A stretch of DNA of 37,941 nucleotides from Methanomicrobiales archaeon (GTDB lineage Archaea > Halobacteriota > Methanomicrobia > Methanomicrobiales > JACTUA01). The notes beneath the pieces were generated by a model that saw nothing but the letters and a program-made list of their open reading frames with translations, was not told the DNA's origin and searched no databases. The DNA is taken from positions 1 to 37,941 of the forward strand of contig JAJRDA010000003.1 in the NCBI GenBank assembly GCA_028678665.1, given 5' to 3'. Positions 7,589 through 15,717 of the stretch are shown piece by piece. The position numbers were made by a program, and so were the translations under genes. Each line of letters opens with the position of its first letter. Position 1 is the stretch's first letter.

Positions 7589-9037
7589 ATGGAGAAAAAA
7601 ACCTTGACCACGAACCAGGGAGTTCCGGTTGCGGATAACCAGAACTCGCTCACTGCAGGGCAGCGTGGACCGGTCCTTCTTCAGGATATTCACCTCGTCG
7701 AAAAACTTGCGCATTTCGACCGGGAGAGAATTCCTGAGCGTGTGGTCCATGCCAAGGGTGCGGGTGCCCATGGATATTTCCAGGTTTACAGGAGCATGGC
7801 CCGCTACACGAAGGCAAAGTTCCTCCAGGACCCGAAAAAGAGAACACCGGTATTTGTACGGTTCTCCACGGTGGTGGGAGCACGGGGATCCGCGGATTCA
7901 GCACGCGATCCCCGGGGATTCGCGGTAAAATTCTACACAGAAGAGGGGAATTACGATCTCGTCGGGAATAATCTCCCGGTCTTCTTCATCCGGGACGCGA
8001 TCAAGTTCCCCGACATGGTACATTCGTTCAAACCTGCACCGGAATCCAACGTCCCCACCAGCTCATCGGCCAACAGCCGGTTCTGGGACTTCATCTCCCT
8101 CACACCGGAGTCCACCCACATGATCACCTGGCTCTTCTCCGATCGGGGCACGGTGAAGTGTTACCGGAAGATGGAGGGGTTCGGGGTCAATACCTATATC
8201 TGGGTGAATGCAAAGGGCAAGGGCGTCTATGTCAAGTACCACTGGAAACCTGCGGCAGGAATTGAAACGATTGACCGCCACGAATCCACCCGTCTCGCGG
8301 GAGAGGATCCTGACATTGCCACAAGGGACCTCTATGACTGGATTGCATTGGGGAAGACGGTTGAGTTCGAGCTCAACGTCCAGCGGATGGAATTCGATGA
8401 CGAGCGGAAGCTGGATTTTGATCCGCTCGATGCGACCAAGACATGGCCGGAGGACAGCTACCCGCTCATGCCGGTCGGTAAAATGATCCTTGACAGAAAC
8501 CCGGAGAATTATTTTGCGGAGGTGGAGCAGGCCGCATTCTGCCCGGCATCCGTAGTTCCCGGGATCGAACCCTCCGCTGACAAGCTCCTGCAGGGCCGGT
8601 TGTTCTCGTACGCGGACACCCAGCGGCACCGGCTGGGGCCGAATTACCTCCAGATCGCCGTAAACCGGCCCAGGGTTGCGGTCCACAACAACCAGAGGGA
8701 CGGGGCGATGCAGTCCGGCGTCGGGCACACGGGAACGGTCAATTATGAGCCCAATACTCTCGGGGGTGGTATGCCCCGCGAGTCCGGGGACAGGACATTT
8801 GAAGGCCGCCCGTTTGAAGGGGGAGAGGTCCGCCGGAAGATCGCTCTCGCGAACGACTTCCAGCAGGCAGGAGAACGGTACCGCTCCCTCTCGAAAAGAG
8901 ACCAGGATCACCTGGTGGAAAACATCGTGGATCCGCTCAGTCATGCAAAGAAGGAGATCCAGAAACGGATGGTGGAGAACCTGAGAAAAGCGGATGCAGA
9001 CCTCGGGAAGCGGGTGGCAAAGGGACTGAAGCTCTGA
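7589..9037 (+). CDS. katA: Heme catalase (monofunctional, small-subunit clade)
   Basis: A 482-residue monofunctional catalase that breaks hydrogen peroxide down to water and oxygen. The distal catalytic histidine is in RVVHAKGAGAHG (His54), the partner asparagine in DLVGNNLPVFFIRD (Asn127), and the proximal heme-binding tyrosine in RLFSYADTQRHRLGPNY (Tyr341). The spacing matches well-studied catalases and no key residue is missing, so the enzyme should be active. Length fits the small-subunit clade without the C-terminal flavodoxin-like domain. The ATG follows a TATA box with a short leader. In a strict anaerobe it would serve survival under air exposure. The gene symbol is by family resemblance only. 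Confidence 0.95.
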   Translation: MEKKTLTTNQGVPVADNQNSLTAGQRGPVLLQDIHLVEKLAHFDRERIPERVVHAKGAGAHGYFQVYRSMARYTKAKFLQDPKKRTPVFVRFSTVVGARGSADSARDPRGFAVKFYTEEGNYDLVGNNLPVFFIRDAIKFPDMVHSFKPAPESNVPTSSSANSRFWDFISLTPESTHMITWLFSDRGTVKCYRKMEGFGVNTYIWVNAKGKGVYVKYHWKPAAGIETIDRHESTRLAGEDPDIATRDLYDWIALGKTVEFELNVQRMEFDDERKLDFDPLDATKTWPEDSYPLMPVGKMILDRNPENYFAEVEQAAFCPASVVPGIEPSADKLLQGRLFSYADTQRHRLGPNYLQIAVNRPRVAVHNNQRDGAMQSGVGHTGTVNYEPNTLGGGMPRESGDRTFEGRPFEGGEVRRKIALANDFQQAGERYRSLSKRDQDHLVENIVDPLSHAKKEIQKRMVENLRKADADLGKRVAKGLKL

Positions 9038-9154
9038 TCGGGTCACCGGACTGCAGGTGAACAGACCGCGGTTCACCGGAGCGGGAGAAGGAAAGGCACC
9101 TCACTTTCACACCGGCCGGGAGGGCTTGATAAGCGGGGAACGGCAGGTACCCGT

Positions 9155-10240
9155 GTGGCAGTCGCGGCAGAGACCCTCCGGGCACTGGTGCGGGGGAGTG
9201 TCCATGACCTCTGCGTCCCCGGTCATGAACCGGCATTATCCCCACCGGGAAGACCTGCTGAGGGGAAGGCTGCACCGTGCCGCCGCCTCTTCAAGCTGCT
9301 CCTGCAGGGCTCCTGCCGGTTCGACTGCGCCTACTGCACGCTCCGGAACAGCCGCCGGGACCTCTCCCTAACACCGGAGGAGGCTGCAGGCCTCTTTCTC
9401 GGTATGCAGGCCCGAGGCGAGGCCGACGGCTTCTTCCTCTCTTCTGGAGTCGGTGAAGATACGGACAGGGTGATGCACGATCTCGTGGAGACCGGTGAGA
9501 TCCTGCGCCGGCGGGGGTACACCGGCTACCTGCACCTGAAGATCCTGCCCGGGGCTGCACGGGCCGACATCGCGGATGCTGCCAGGGTGGCGGATCGTAT
9601 CAGCATCAACCTGGAGGTGCCATCGGCAGGCCGCATGAGCGAGGTGGCGCAGGTGAAGGATTACCGGAGCGACCTCCTCACCCGCCTCTCCTGGATCCGG
9701 GAGGCCAGGCCCTTCGGCCACACGTCCCAGATGGTGCTGGGAGCTGCGGGGGAGACGGACCGTGAGGTGTACCGGCGCATCGCCTGGCTCTACGGCAGGA
9801 TGCAGGTCTCCCGGGTGTACTACGTCCCCTTCCGGCCACTGGCCGGTACGCCGATGGAATCCTATCCCCCAGCACCGGTCTGGAGGGCGTGGCGGTGGTA
9901 CCAGCTGGATACCCTCGTGCGAACCTACCGGCTCGGCCCTGCCGACCTGGAGACCCTCTTTGACGGCGGGGGGATGCTCACGAACCGTGACCCCAAGGAG
10001 GTGCTGGCTGAGCAGCACGGACCGGTGGACCTCCTCACGGCGCACCGGACCGACCTCCTCCGTGTGCCCGGCATCGGCCCGCGGACGGCGGAGAAGCTCG
10101 TGGCAGCGAGGATCCGTGGCGGGATCCGGGATCTCAGGGACTGTGCGGCCTGCGGCGTGAACCTCCGCCGGGCGGGACCCCACCTGGCCCTGGGTGGGAG
10201 ATCACCGGCCCAGCGGCCCCTCTCGGATTTCGTGAGGTAG
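9155..10240 (+). CDS. Radical SAM protein with C-terminal helix-hairpin-helix (DNA repair/modification type)
   Basis: A 361-residue protein with a radical SAM cluster motif CRFDCAYC (Cys54, Cys58, Cys61). About residues 300-325 hold a helix-hairpin-helix motif, LLRVPGIGPRTAEKLVAARI, typical of DNA-binding proteins. The order resembles the family annotated as putative DNA modification/repair radical SAM proteins, which in many bacteria sits beside a uracil-DNA-glycosylase-like gene. No such partner is here. The GTG start has no Shine-Dalgarno, but a TATA-like CTTGATAAG at 9124-9132 would place transcription start at or near it, giving a leaderless message. The stop is six bases from the convergent thioesterase. 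Substrate is unknown. Confidence 0.82.
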   Translation: MAVAAETLRALVRGSVHDLCVPGHEPALSPPGRPAEGKAAPCRRLFKLLLQGSCRFDCAYCTLRNSRRDLSLTPEEAAGLFLGMQARGEADGFFLSSGVGEDTDRVMHDLVETGEILRRRGYTGYLHLKILPGAARADIADAARVADRISINLEVPSAGRMSEVAQVKDYRSDLLTRLSWIREARPFGHTSQMVLGAAGETDREVYRRIAWLYGRMQVSRVYYVPFRPLAGTPMESYPPAPVWRAWRWYQLDTLVRTYRLGPADLETLFDGGGMLTNRDPKEVLAEQHGPVDLLTAHRTDLLRVPGIGPRTAEKLVAARIRGGIRDLRDCAACGVNLRRAGPHLALGGRSPAQRPLSDFVR

Positions 10241-10246
10241 ACCGGA

Positions 10247-10660
10247 TCACTTCCGGAAGGTCACGCCATCGAATGACGCCACCAGCCGGTCCCCGGCCTT
10301 TACCATGACCCGGTACAGGGCGGTGTGCTCCGTCTCGCCCAGGAACTCGGCCACCGCTTCCAGGGGACCGGTGGCAGGGACCATGAAGGTGATGTACACT
10401 GACGTGGCCACCTGCATCTCCTCCTGGTTCGCAGCAATGGCGAAAGCCTGGTCCGCGAGGGAAAAGATGGCGCCACCGTGGATCACGCCGTGGGGGTTCT
10501 CCTTCCCCTCCGGGTTCATCGTGACCCGGGCTCCCCGGGGCCAGACTTCGGTGATCTCCATGCCCAGCAGGTGGGCATAGGGGCTCCCGTTGAAGGCCTC
10601 CACCCGCTCCCGCACCCGCCGGGTGAAATCATCCCCTCCTGTGTGGTGCAGGTCGTTCAT
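10247..10660 (-). CDS. PaaI-type hotdog-fold thioesterase
   Basis: A 137-residue single hotdog domain of the PaaI/YbdB type, which hydrolyses acyl-CoA thioesters. The signature is PHGVIHGGAIFSLADQAFA, with the central helix after HGG, followed by the strands TSVYITFMVPATGPLEAVAEF. Length is typical. The ATG chosen matches the usual family N-terminus; a longer frame would overlap the preceding gene. It follows the GT2 gene by 13 bases, so it is probably the last gene of the glycan operon, where an acyl-CoA thioesterase is not an obvious fit. Substrate unknown. Confidence 0.85.
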   Translation of the reverse strand: MNDLHHTGGDDFTRRVRERVEAFNGSPYAHLLGMEITEVWPRGARVTMNPEGKENPHGVIHGGAIFSLADQAFAIAANQEEMQVATSVYITFMVPATGPLEAVAEFLGETEHTALYRVMVKAGDRLVASFDGVTFRK

Positions 10661-10673
10661 CCGCCACCGTCCG

Positions 10674-11372
10674 TCAGCGGTACTCCTGCCGCGAATACTG
10701 GTATTTCGAGGATTCCCCGCCATGGTATACGATGTACAGCCACCGGTAGATGGAGCGGAGCGTCCCGAACTGCTGGTAGCGCCGCATGGAGAATCCCACC
10801 TTCAGCGCGGGATCCAGCACCACCTGTCCCAGATTCTTCATCCGGAGCGCGATCTCCAGGTCGTCCCCGGCGTCGATGGTCCGGTACATGCCGGCCGTGA
10901 GGAAAGCCTCGCGATCAAACGCGGTGTTGCATCCCAGGGTGTAGTAGAGGGTGCGGGTCCAGTACCCGACACGGGAGAATGCATTGGCGAGAGCAAGGGC
11001 CAGGTGGTTCCGGATGCCTCCCTCCCGGGGGTAGACCGTCCCGTACAGCTGAACCGGGCGGTACCGCTCGAAATCAGAGAGTATCCGCTCCAGCCAGTCC
11101 GGCGGGACCACGCAGTCCGCATCGGTGGTGGCCACGATCTTCCCCCGGGCCTGCTGGATGCCATCGTTCCGGGCGCCCCCGACCTTGGCAGAGATCTGGA
11201 TGAACACGAGGTCAGCGAGGGGTGCCGCCAGCTCCCGGGTCCGGTCCCGGGAGTTCCCGTCCACGACGATCAGCTCGTACTGATCCCGCGGGATTGTCTG
11301 GTGGTTCAGGGATTCCAGACAGGCGACGATGTTTGCCTCTTCGTTGTAGGCGGGGATGACGACGGAGATCAT
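10674..11372 (-). CDS. Family 2 glycosyltransferase
   Basis: A 232-residue GT-A fold enzyme that should transfer a sugar from a nucleotide donor. The N-terminus ISVVIPAYNEEANIVACLES and the metal-binding DxD-like TTDADCV (about residues 94-100) are the family marks, with VGGARNDGIQQARG between them. No membrane helices are present, so it is a short soluble or peripheral form. The start overlaps the stop of the GT4 gene by four bases (ATGA). Acceptor and sugar are not predictable; the operon suggests cell-surface glycan or glycolipid work. Confidence 0.88.
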   Translation of the reverse strand: MISVVIPAYNEEANIVACLESLNHQTIPRDQYELIVVDGNSRDRTRELAAPLADLVFIQISAKVGGARNDGIQQARGKIVATTDADCVVPPDWLERILSDFERYRPVQLYGTVYPREGGIRNHLALALANAFSRVGYWTRTLYYTLGCNTAFDREAFLTAGMYRTIDAGDDLEIALRMKNLGQVVLDPALKVGFSMRRYQQFGTLRSIYRWLYIVYHGGESSKYQYSRQEYR

Positions 11373-12343
11373 GGGACGGACAGCTCCCTGTACAGCTCAG
11401 CGTGGCGCTTCGCGATAAGCCTGATGTCGAAGGGTTCGGTGGCTGCCCGGGCTTTCTCGCCGGAGAGGCGCCACCGGTCCCGGGTCTGGACCAGCTGCTG
11501 CGCATCGTCAAGGCCGTCGAAGAACGCGATGGTGTCGCCGAAGATCTCCCGGAACTCGGGGATCCCCCGGGCGAGAACGGGGAGGCCGCTCGCGAGCGCC
11601 TCCAGGATAACGAGGCCGAAGGTCTCGGCATGGGAGGGCATGAAGAAGAGGTCGGCCCCGCTGTAGGCCTCCATGATGTCCGGGATGAAACCGGTGAAGA
11701 TCACATTCTCGTGGGTCTTTCGCTTCTCCCGCCGGATCCGGAAGTAGTCCTTGGAGAGGGGGCCGTAGGGGAACCCCCCGACCCATACCCAGATCAGGTC
11801 CGGGACCCGTCCGGCCAGGTCCAGGAAGTCGTAGATACCCTTCCGGGGGGTCTGCTGGGCCACCGTGAGCACCACCGTTTCGTCATCGTCCACGCCGAGG
11901 GCAGCCCGGAACGCTCGCCGTTTTGGTTCGGATCGCTGGAAGAAGGCCCGGTCCACGCCGTTCGGGATCATGGTGGTGGGTACGCCGGGGAGCATGGCCC
12001 GCACGTCCCGGTCGCAGGGGTCCGATACGGTGATGATGTGGTCAAAACCCCTGTAGATGGGGGGGTAGAGCCGGTTCACGAGACCGCTGGACGCAATGTT
12101 GCCGACGTTGGTGTGGGGGGTAGAGTGGGCAGTGAGGAGCCGGATCCCCTTCGTGTAGGTGCGGTACAGGAGGGCCAGGGGGCCGAAGGTGTGGAAATGG
12201 GCCACGTCCACGTCCCGCCGGGGAGAGTTCCAGGAGGCCTGGATGTCGCCGCCGGGCAGGTTCCGGTAGACCATCTTCGCGGCGGTGGCACAGCCGATGT
12301 ACTTGAAGACCAGGAAGTCCTCGACCACGAAGTTCACGCGCAT
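11369..12343 (-). CDS. Family 4 glycosyltransferase
   Basis: A 324-residue retaining glycosyltransferase of the GT-B fold. Visible marks are the hinge region PNGVDRAFF, a donor-domain strand VVLTVAQQTPRKGIYDFL, and the E-x7-E motif in HAETFGLVILEALASGLPV near residue 247. The N-terminal acceptor domain is short. The gene overlaps the preceding oxidoreductase stop by ten bases and the following GT2 start by four, so translation of the three is probably coupled. Sugar and acceptor unknown. Confidence 0.88.
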   Translation of the reverse strand: MRVNFVVEDFLVFKYIGCATAAKMVYRNLPGGDIQASWNSPRRDVDVAHFHTFGPLALLYRTYTKGIRLLTAHSTPHTNVGNIASSGLVNRLYPPIYRGFDHIITVSDPCDRDVRAMLPGVPTTMIPNGVDRAFFQRSEPKRRAFRAALGVDDDETVVLTVAQQTPRKGIYDFLDLAGRVPDLIWVWVGGFPYGPLSKDYFRIRREKRKTHENVIFTGFIPDIMEAYSGADLFFMPSHAETFGLVILEALASGLPVLARGIPEFREIFGDTIAFFDGLDDAQQLVQTRDRWRLSGEKARAATEPFDIRLIAKRHAELYRELSVP

Positions 12344-13653
12344 GGGACCGTCTCCGCAAAGTCCATGGCGGCCCGGATGCAGGCGTCCATGTTCAGGTAC
12401 TCGAACCGGGCGAACCGGCCCAGGAGGTCGATCCCCCGGGCTTCCACGTGGTCCCTCACCACCCGGATATTCCGCAGGTAGTCCAGGTCATAGATCACGT
12501 AGGCGAAGGGCTCCCGTTCCACCCGCGAATACACCACCGCGTCGGGGGAGGGGAGGATCCCCATCCGGCAGAGCCCCGAGACGACATGGCCCACGAGGGC
12601 GGAGTCCGTCATCGATGCGACGGCATCCCCCTCGCGGTACGTGATCTCGGCGAGGAGAGAGGCGTGCCCTTCCGGGGCCACCGCATCGCTGTAGCTGGAC
12701 GGGAACGAGATCCGGTTGAACTGGCCCAGGTCCTTCTCCGGGATGTACATCCAGGAGATCGGTGGGACCGTGCCCCTGATGCCCAGGGAGACCGAGAAGA
12801 GGGAGTTGTATTTCAGGTTCCTGCAGGCGTCCCGGACCGGGACCGGGACGTCCGCCAGGCAGGGGAGGAGCGCCTGGAGCGGGATCGTGGAGATCACCCG
12901 GTCTGCCCGGACGGTCTCCCTGCTGTCAGAGACAAGGTACCCCTTCCCTTCGCGCTCAACGGACCGGACGGGAAAGCCCGTGCGGATAAACTCCTCAACA
13001 GGTGCCGCGATGGCGCAGACCATCGCCTCGATACCGCCCCTGGCCGGGTACGAGAAGACCGCCTGGTGCGTGTACCCCACCGTCGGGATCCCGATGGCGG
13101 CCCGGATCACGTCCTCCACCGGCGGCCGTGGGATCCTCCCCTCCACCCAGTGGGTGGACATCTCCTCCAGGGGATACTTCCAGATCTTCTCATTGTACGG
13201 GACCAGGTAGCAGTCAGCAATCCCCCTGCCGAAGGTCTGATCGATCCATTCCCGGAAATTGGCGGGAGGGTGAACGGTACCCTTCTCATGGGCGATCAGC
13301 GCCTGGATGAAGCCGTGGATGCAGGTATAAAGGTCCTCTTTCGGCAGGGCATACAGGCCGTTTTCGAACGGGTACGGGACCTCCCTTCCCTTATAAAAGA
13401 CGACGGTGTTCCGTTCCCGCACCACCCGGTTCTCTCCCAGCACCTCCTGCATGAAGGCCAGGGCGCCTTTGTCGCGGGAGAAGATGATGTGGGAACCACC
13501 GCGGTCGAAGGTGAAGCCCTGCTCGGTGCGGGACCGGCACAGGCCTCCGATCTGCCCTTCCCGCTCCAGCACCACCACATCGTGCCCCTTCTCATGGAGG
13601 AGCCGGGCTATGGTGACACCGGAGAGACCGCCACCCAGGACTGCCCACTTCAC
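12334..13653 (-). CDS. FAD-dependent amine oxidase/protoporphyrinogen oxidase-like protein (UDP-galactopyranose mutase-related)
   Basis: A 439-residue flavoprotein. It begins with the dinucleotide-binding motif VLGGGLSGVTIARLL, then EREGQIGGLCRS, and a second glycine-rich segment FDRGGSHIIFS. GREVPYPFENGLYALP and PYNEKIWKYPLEEMSTHWVEGRI recall UDP-galactopyranose mutase and its COG1232 relatives, which are frequent in surface-polysaccharide clusters. Its position ahead of two glycosyltransferases agrees. A role in heme synthesis is less likely. The GTG start has AGGAGAGG just upstream and lies about 27 bases after a palindromic TATA box; the long open extension before it is shadow. First gene of a four-gene operon. 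Confidence 0.8.
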   Translation of the reverse strand: MKWAVLGGGLSGVTIARLLHEKGHDVVVLEREGQIGGLCRSRTEQGFTFDRGGSHIIFSRDKGALAFMQEVLGENRVVRERNTVVFYKGREVPYPFENGLYALPKEDLYTCIHGFIQALIAHEKGTVHPPANFREWIDQTFGRGIADCYLVPYNEKIWKYPLEEMSTHWVEGRIPRPPVEDVIRAAIGIPTVGYTHQAVFSYPARGGIEAMVCAIAAPVEEFIRTGFPVRSVEREGKGYLVSDSRETVRADRVISTIPLQALLPCLADVPVPVRDACRNLKYNSLFSVSLGIRGTVPPISWMYIPEKDLGQFNRISFPSSYSDAVAPEGHASLLAEITYREGDAVASMTDSALVGHVVSGLCRMGILPSPDAVVYSRVEREPFAYVIYDLDYLRNIRVVRDHVEARGIDLLGRFARFEYLNMDACIRAAMDFAETVPCA

Positions 13654-13675
13654 GCCTCTCCTATAGGACCCGGCT

Positions 13676-13685
13676 CCATATATGG
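13676..13685 (-). promoter_or_regulatory. TATA box of the glycan operon
   Basis: CCATATATGG, a perfect 10-bp palindrome, is centred about 27 bases before the GTG start of the FAD protein, which predicts a very short leader. Being symmetrical it could be read either way; the plus-strand gene has its own TATA box further right. Confidence 0.55.
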
Positions 13686-13713
13686 GTGATGCCGTGCCAC
13701 AGGAGGGCCGGCA

Positions 13714-13723
13714 GGTATTTATT
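13714..13723 (+). promoter_or_regulatory. TATA box of the 111-residue protein gene
   Basis: GGTATTTATT lies 29 to 38 bases before the ATG and predicts a leaderless or nearly leaderless transcript. Confidence 0.5.
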
Positions 13724-13751
13724 CCCAAAGAAATTATCAAGTATACTGTAG

Positions 13752-14087
13752 ATGATAACAATACAGGAAATCTTCTCGCATCTCCTCGATGACCTGGGGG
13801 AAGAGATCCTGCGGGCCGAGCTGGAGGGGATCGGGCGCAAGCACCGGGGGATCCGTGCCCGGCAGCGGAAGACCGGGCGGGTGGGCCGCTGCGCACGGGA
13901 GATCCTGGTCTTTTCGGGCGGGACCGGTGAGCCCCCCGCACGCCAGGTCGCCCGGAGGGCGCTGGAACGGAACCTCTCCCAGGCCTCGGTCTATCGGCTG
14001 GTGGGGGAGCTGAACCGCCGGGGGAACCCGGTCCGGGGAGCGGTGGTCCTCCGCGAGATGAAACGGATCCGGGAAGGGATTGTGTAA
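13752..14087 (+). CDS. Hypothetical basic protein, 111 residues
   Basis: I do not recognise this protein. It starts MITIQEIFSHLLDDLGEEIL, then has a strongly basic stretch (GRKHRGIRARQRKTGRVGRC), and ends in predicted helices (SQASVYRLVGELNRRG and VVLREMKRIREGIV). The second half could be a winged-helix or other nucleic-acid-binding fold, but that is a guess from composition. It has a well-placed TATA box, is divergent from the glycan operon, and its codon use matches the neighbours, so it is probably a real gene. Confidence 0.6.
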   Translation: MITIQEIFSHLLDDLGEEILRAELEGIGRKHRGIRARQRKTGRVGRCAREILVFSGGTGEPPARQVARRALERNLSQASVYRLVGELNRRGNPVRGAVVLREMKRIREGIV

Positions 14088-14147
14088 TCTAGACATGAGC
14101 GGAGCGTGCCACAGCATCGGATTGTCTCAGGAAAGGCAGGATCAGAT

Positions 14148-14214
14148 TATCCTCACGGGGGAGGGATCGGGAGGAGGCTCTGCCCCCTCCCGTCACCCAC
14201 CCCCGATGAGGATA
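14148..14214 (+). repeat. GC-rich palindromic element, family A, copy 1 (full length)
   Basis: A 67-base nested palindrome. The outer arms are TATCCTCA (14148-14155) and TGAGGATA (14207-14214). Middle arms CGGGGGAGGG (14156-14165) and CCCACCCCCG (14196-14205) pair with one mismatch. The inner hairpin CGGGAGGAGGC / GCCCCCTCCCG (14168-14178 and 14182-14192) has a TCT loop and one mismatch. Related elements lie at 27473, 36661 and 37838, always on the plus strand and always between genes. Confidence 0.8.
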
Positions 14215-14323
14215 GACGGACGTGTCGGTGAAGTCCGAGACGATGGGACCGTAGGGAACCCATACACCCACTATTTTTGAAAAGAAAGGGTTGTTTCCTG
14301 ATGAAAAAATTGAGAAGAAGAAT

Positions 14324-14780
14324 TCATCTCGGCTGGATGAACCAGCCGGTCAGGGTCTCGTCCAGGATCTTCTTCTCCGTGGGCCGGGTGGCCAGGCTCA
14401 CCGCCACCATGGCGAAGGCCGAGATGACCAGAGCGTAGAAGGAGAAGTGAATCGGGTAGGTGAGGATCTTGAAGAAGGAGAGGCCGCCGACCACGACCGC
14501 CGAGCCAAGGCCGCAGGCCATGGCAGCAAGGGCCCCCTCGCGGGTAGCCCGGCGCCAGTACATGCCGGCGAGAAGCGGCACGGCAAAGGTGGCCAGCATG
14601 ATGCCGATCCCGAGCCAGATCAGGAAGGCCAGGTAATCGGGCGGCTTCACGGCCAGGAAGACGGTGAGGATCCCGGCACCGATGGTGGTGGCCTGGGAGA
14701 CACGGAGGACCGTTTTGTCATCGGCCCCCGGCCGGAGCACGTTCCGGTAGACATCCCACCCGAACATGGAGCCGATGGTT
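14324..14780 (-). pseudogene. C-terminal fragment of a sodium:solute symporter (SSS family)
   Basis: About 150 residues match the last third of SSS-family transporters of the sodium/pantothenate type. MFGWDVYRNVLRP and an LRVSQATTIGAGILTVFLA helix are followed by two or three further hydrophobic segments, a basic loop MYWRRATREGA, and a charged C-terminus. The family normally has 12 to 14 helices and about 500 residues, so most of the protein is missing. Upstream of the first methionine only four codons (TIGS) fit before an in-frame TAA near 14781, and the adjoining sequence shows no symporter match. The fragment is best read as a deletion remnant. Confidence 0.75.
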
Positions 14781-14961
14781 TAACTCGATCGATCCGGCAC
14801 CTGGGCTGAGTGAGGGCGGAGCGTCGGTGACGGGATCGACCTTTCAGGAGATGGACAGGCCCGAGGCTGGAAGAAGGTGCACGGAGAGGCCGGTTCTCAC
14901 CCGGCGTCTGGTCATTCTGCCGAACAGGAGATAGGAAGGGGAAAGGAGGAGCGTGCAGAGG

Positions 14962-14967
14962 AAAAAA
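14962..14967 (-). terminator. U-tract behind the 122-residue protein gene
   Basis: Six T residues on the minus strand, followed by a pyrimidine-rich stretch, begin seven bases after the stop codon of the gene at 14974. Such U-tracts are the usual archaeal termination signal. Confidence 0.45.
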
Positions 14968-14973
14968 GGGATA

Positions 14974-15342
14974 TCACGCGGCCTGCTCGATCTCGTGCAG
15001 GATCTCGGCGATGTCGTACAGGCACCGCTCATCGAACCGGATGCTGTTGATCTCGTCCCGGGTGACCCGCCCGTTCACCCAGAGGGGGATGGAGAGGAAA
15101 TTGAAGAGGTTCTTGTAGAACGAAAGCCAGTAGAGCTGCTCCTGGTCGGTATGATCAGGAAGGTTGTCCAGGTCCAGGGTCCGTACGTCGTATCCGAGAT
15201 CTCCGACCTTCTCCTTGGCATACTCCCGTGCCCTGACCAGCCGGTCCAGCATCTCCTGGATATCCGACACACCGTCCACGTTGAGGAGTTCTTCCACCTC
15301 GTAGGGGAACATCCTCCCGTTATTCCATGATGTCTCACTCAT
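14974..15342 (-). CDS. Hypothetical acidic protein, 122 residues
   Basis: Family not recognised. The protein is acidic and soluble, with predicted helices (SDIQEMLDRLVRAREYAKEKV and SFYKNLFNFLSIPLWV) and a C-terminal DERCLYDIAEILHEIEQAA. The ATG chosen has an AGGTGAT Shine-Dalgarno about five bases upstream; an in-frame ATG at 15375 lacks one. A U-tract follows the stop. It stands alone between the symporter remnant and a 375-base gap, so context says nothing about its role. Confidence 0.6.
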   Translation of the reverse strand: MSETSWNNGRMFPYEVEELLNVDGVSDIQEMLDRLVRAREYAKEKVGDLGYDVRTLDLDNLPDHTDQEQLYWLSFYKNLFNFLSIPLWVNGRVTRDEINSIRFDERCLYDIAEILHEIEQAA

Positions 15343-15717
15343 ACCATCACCTGACAGCCTGGGATTGGAATCCACGACCAGTCATGGACCCGGTGTGAAA
15401 TAACCATGGTGAGCGTTCAGGCTGTTCCGGAAGAGACGGGACCCTCCCGCCTGCTCCAAAATCGTCCAGAACCGTACAGATTCCGAAAAAAACGATGATT
15501 TGAAGGATTCAGATTTCTCCAGGTCCGGGAGAAAACGCTGCGAGAATAGGCCCCGGAACGCAGGGTTTCTCCGCATCAACCCCTGCAGTGAATGCGGGTA
15601 CGCGGGGGTATCCCCACCGCAACAGATGCAGGCGGGGACCTGCCGCTACCCCCGGCCGGCCTGCAGGGAGCGGAGTGTGGACAGGCAATTACTAATTTTC
15701 CGATGGAAAAGAAGAGG
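15343..15717. other. Intergenic region with no clear gene
   Basis: Open frames exist on both strands but none has family features, a start signal or the local codon pattern. A run AAAAAACGATGA near 15485 and a GGGGTATCCCC palindrome at about 15607-15617 are the only small features. The region separates the ilvN stop from the 122-residue gene. Confidence 0.35.

Noticed and set aside
11402-12481. Long plus-strand frame of 359 residues
   Set aside because: Antisense shadow of the GT4 and flavoprotein genes.
12334-13653. True protoporphyrinogen oxidase for heme synthesis
   Set aside because: The local motifs and the glycosyltransferase neighbours fit the UDP-galactopyranose mutase-related branch better.
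14080-14280. Plus-strand open frame of 66 residues
   Set aside because: It runs straight through family A copy 1; the sequence is explained by the palindrome, and there is no start signal.
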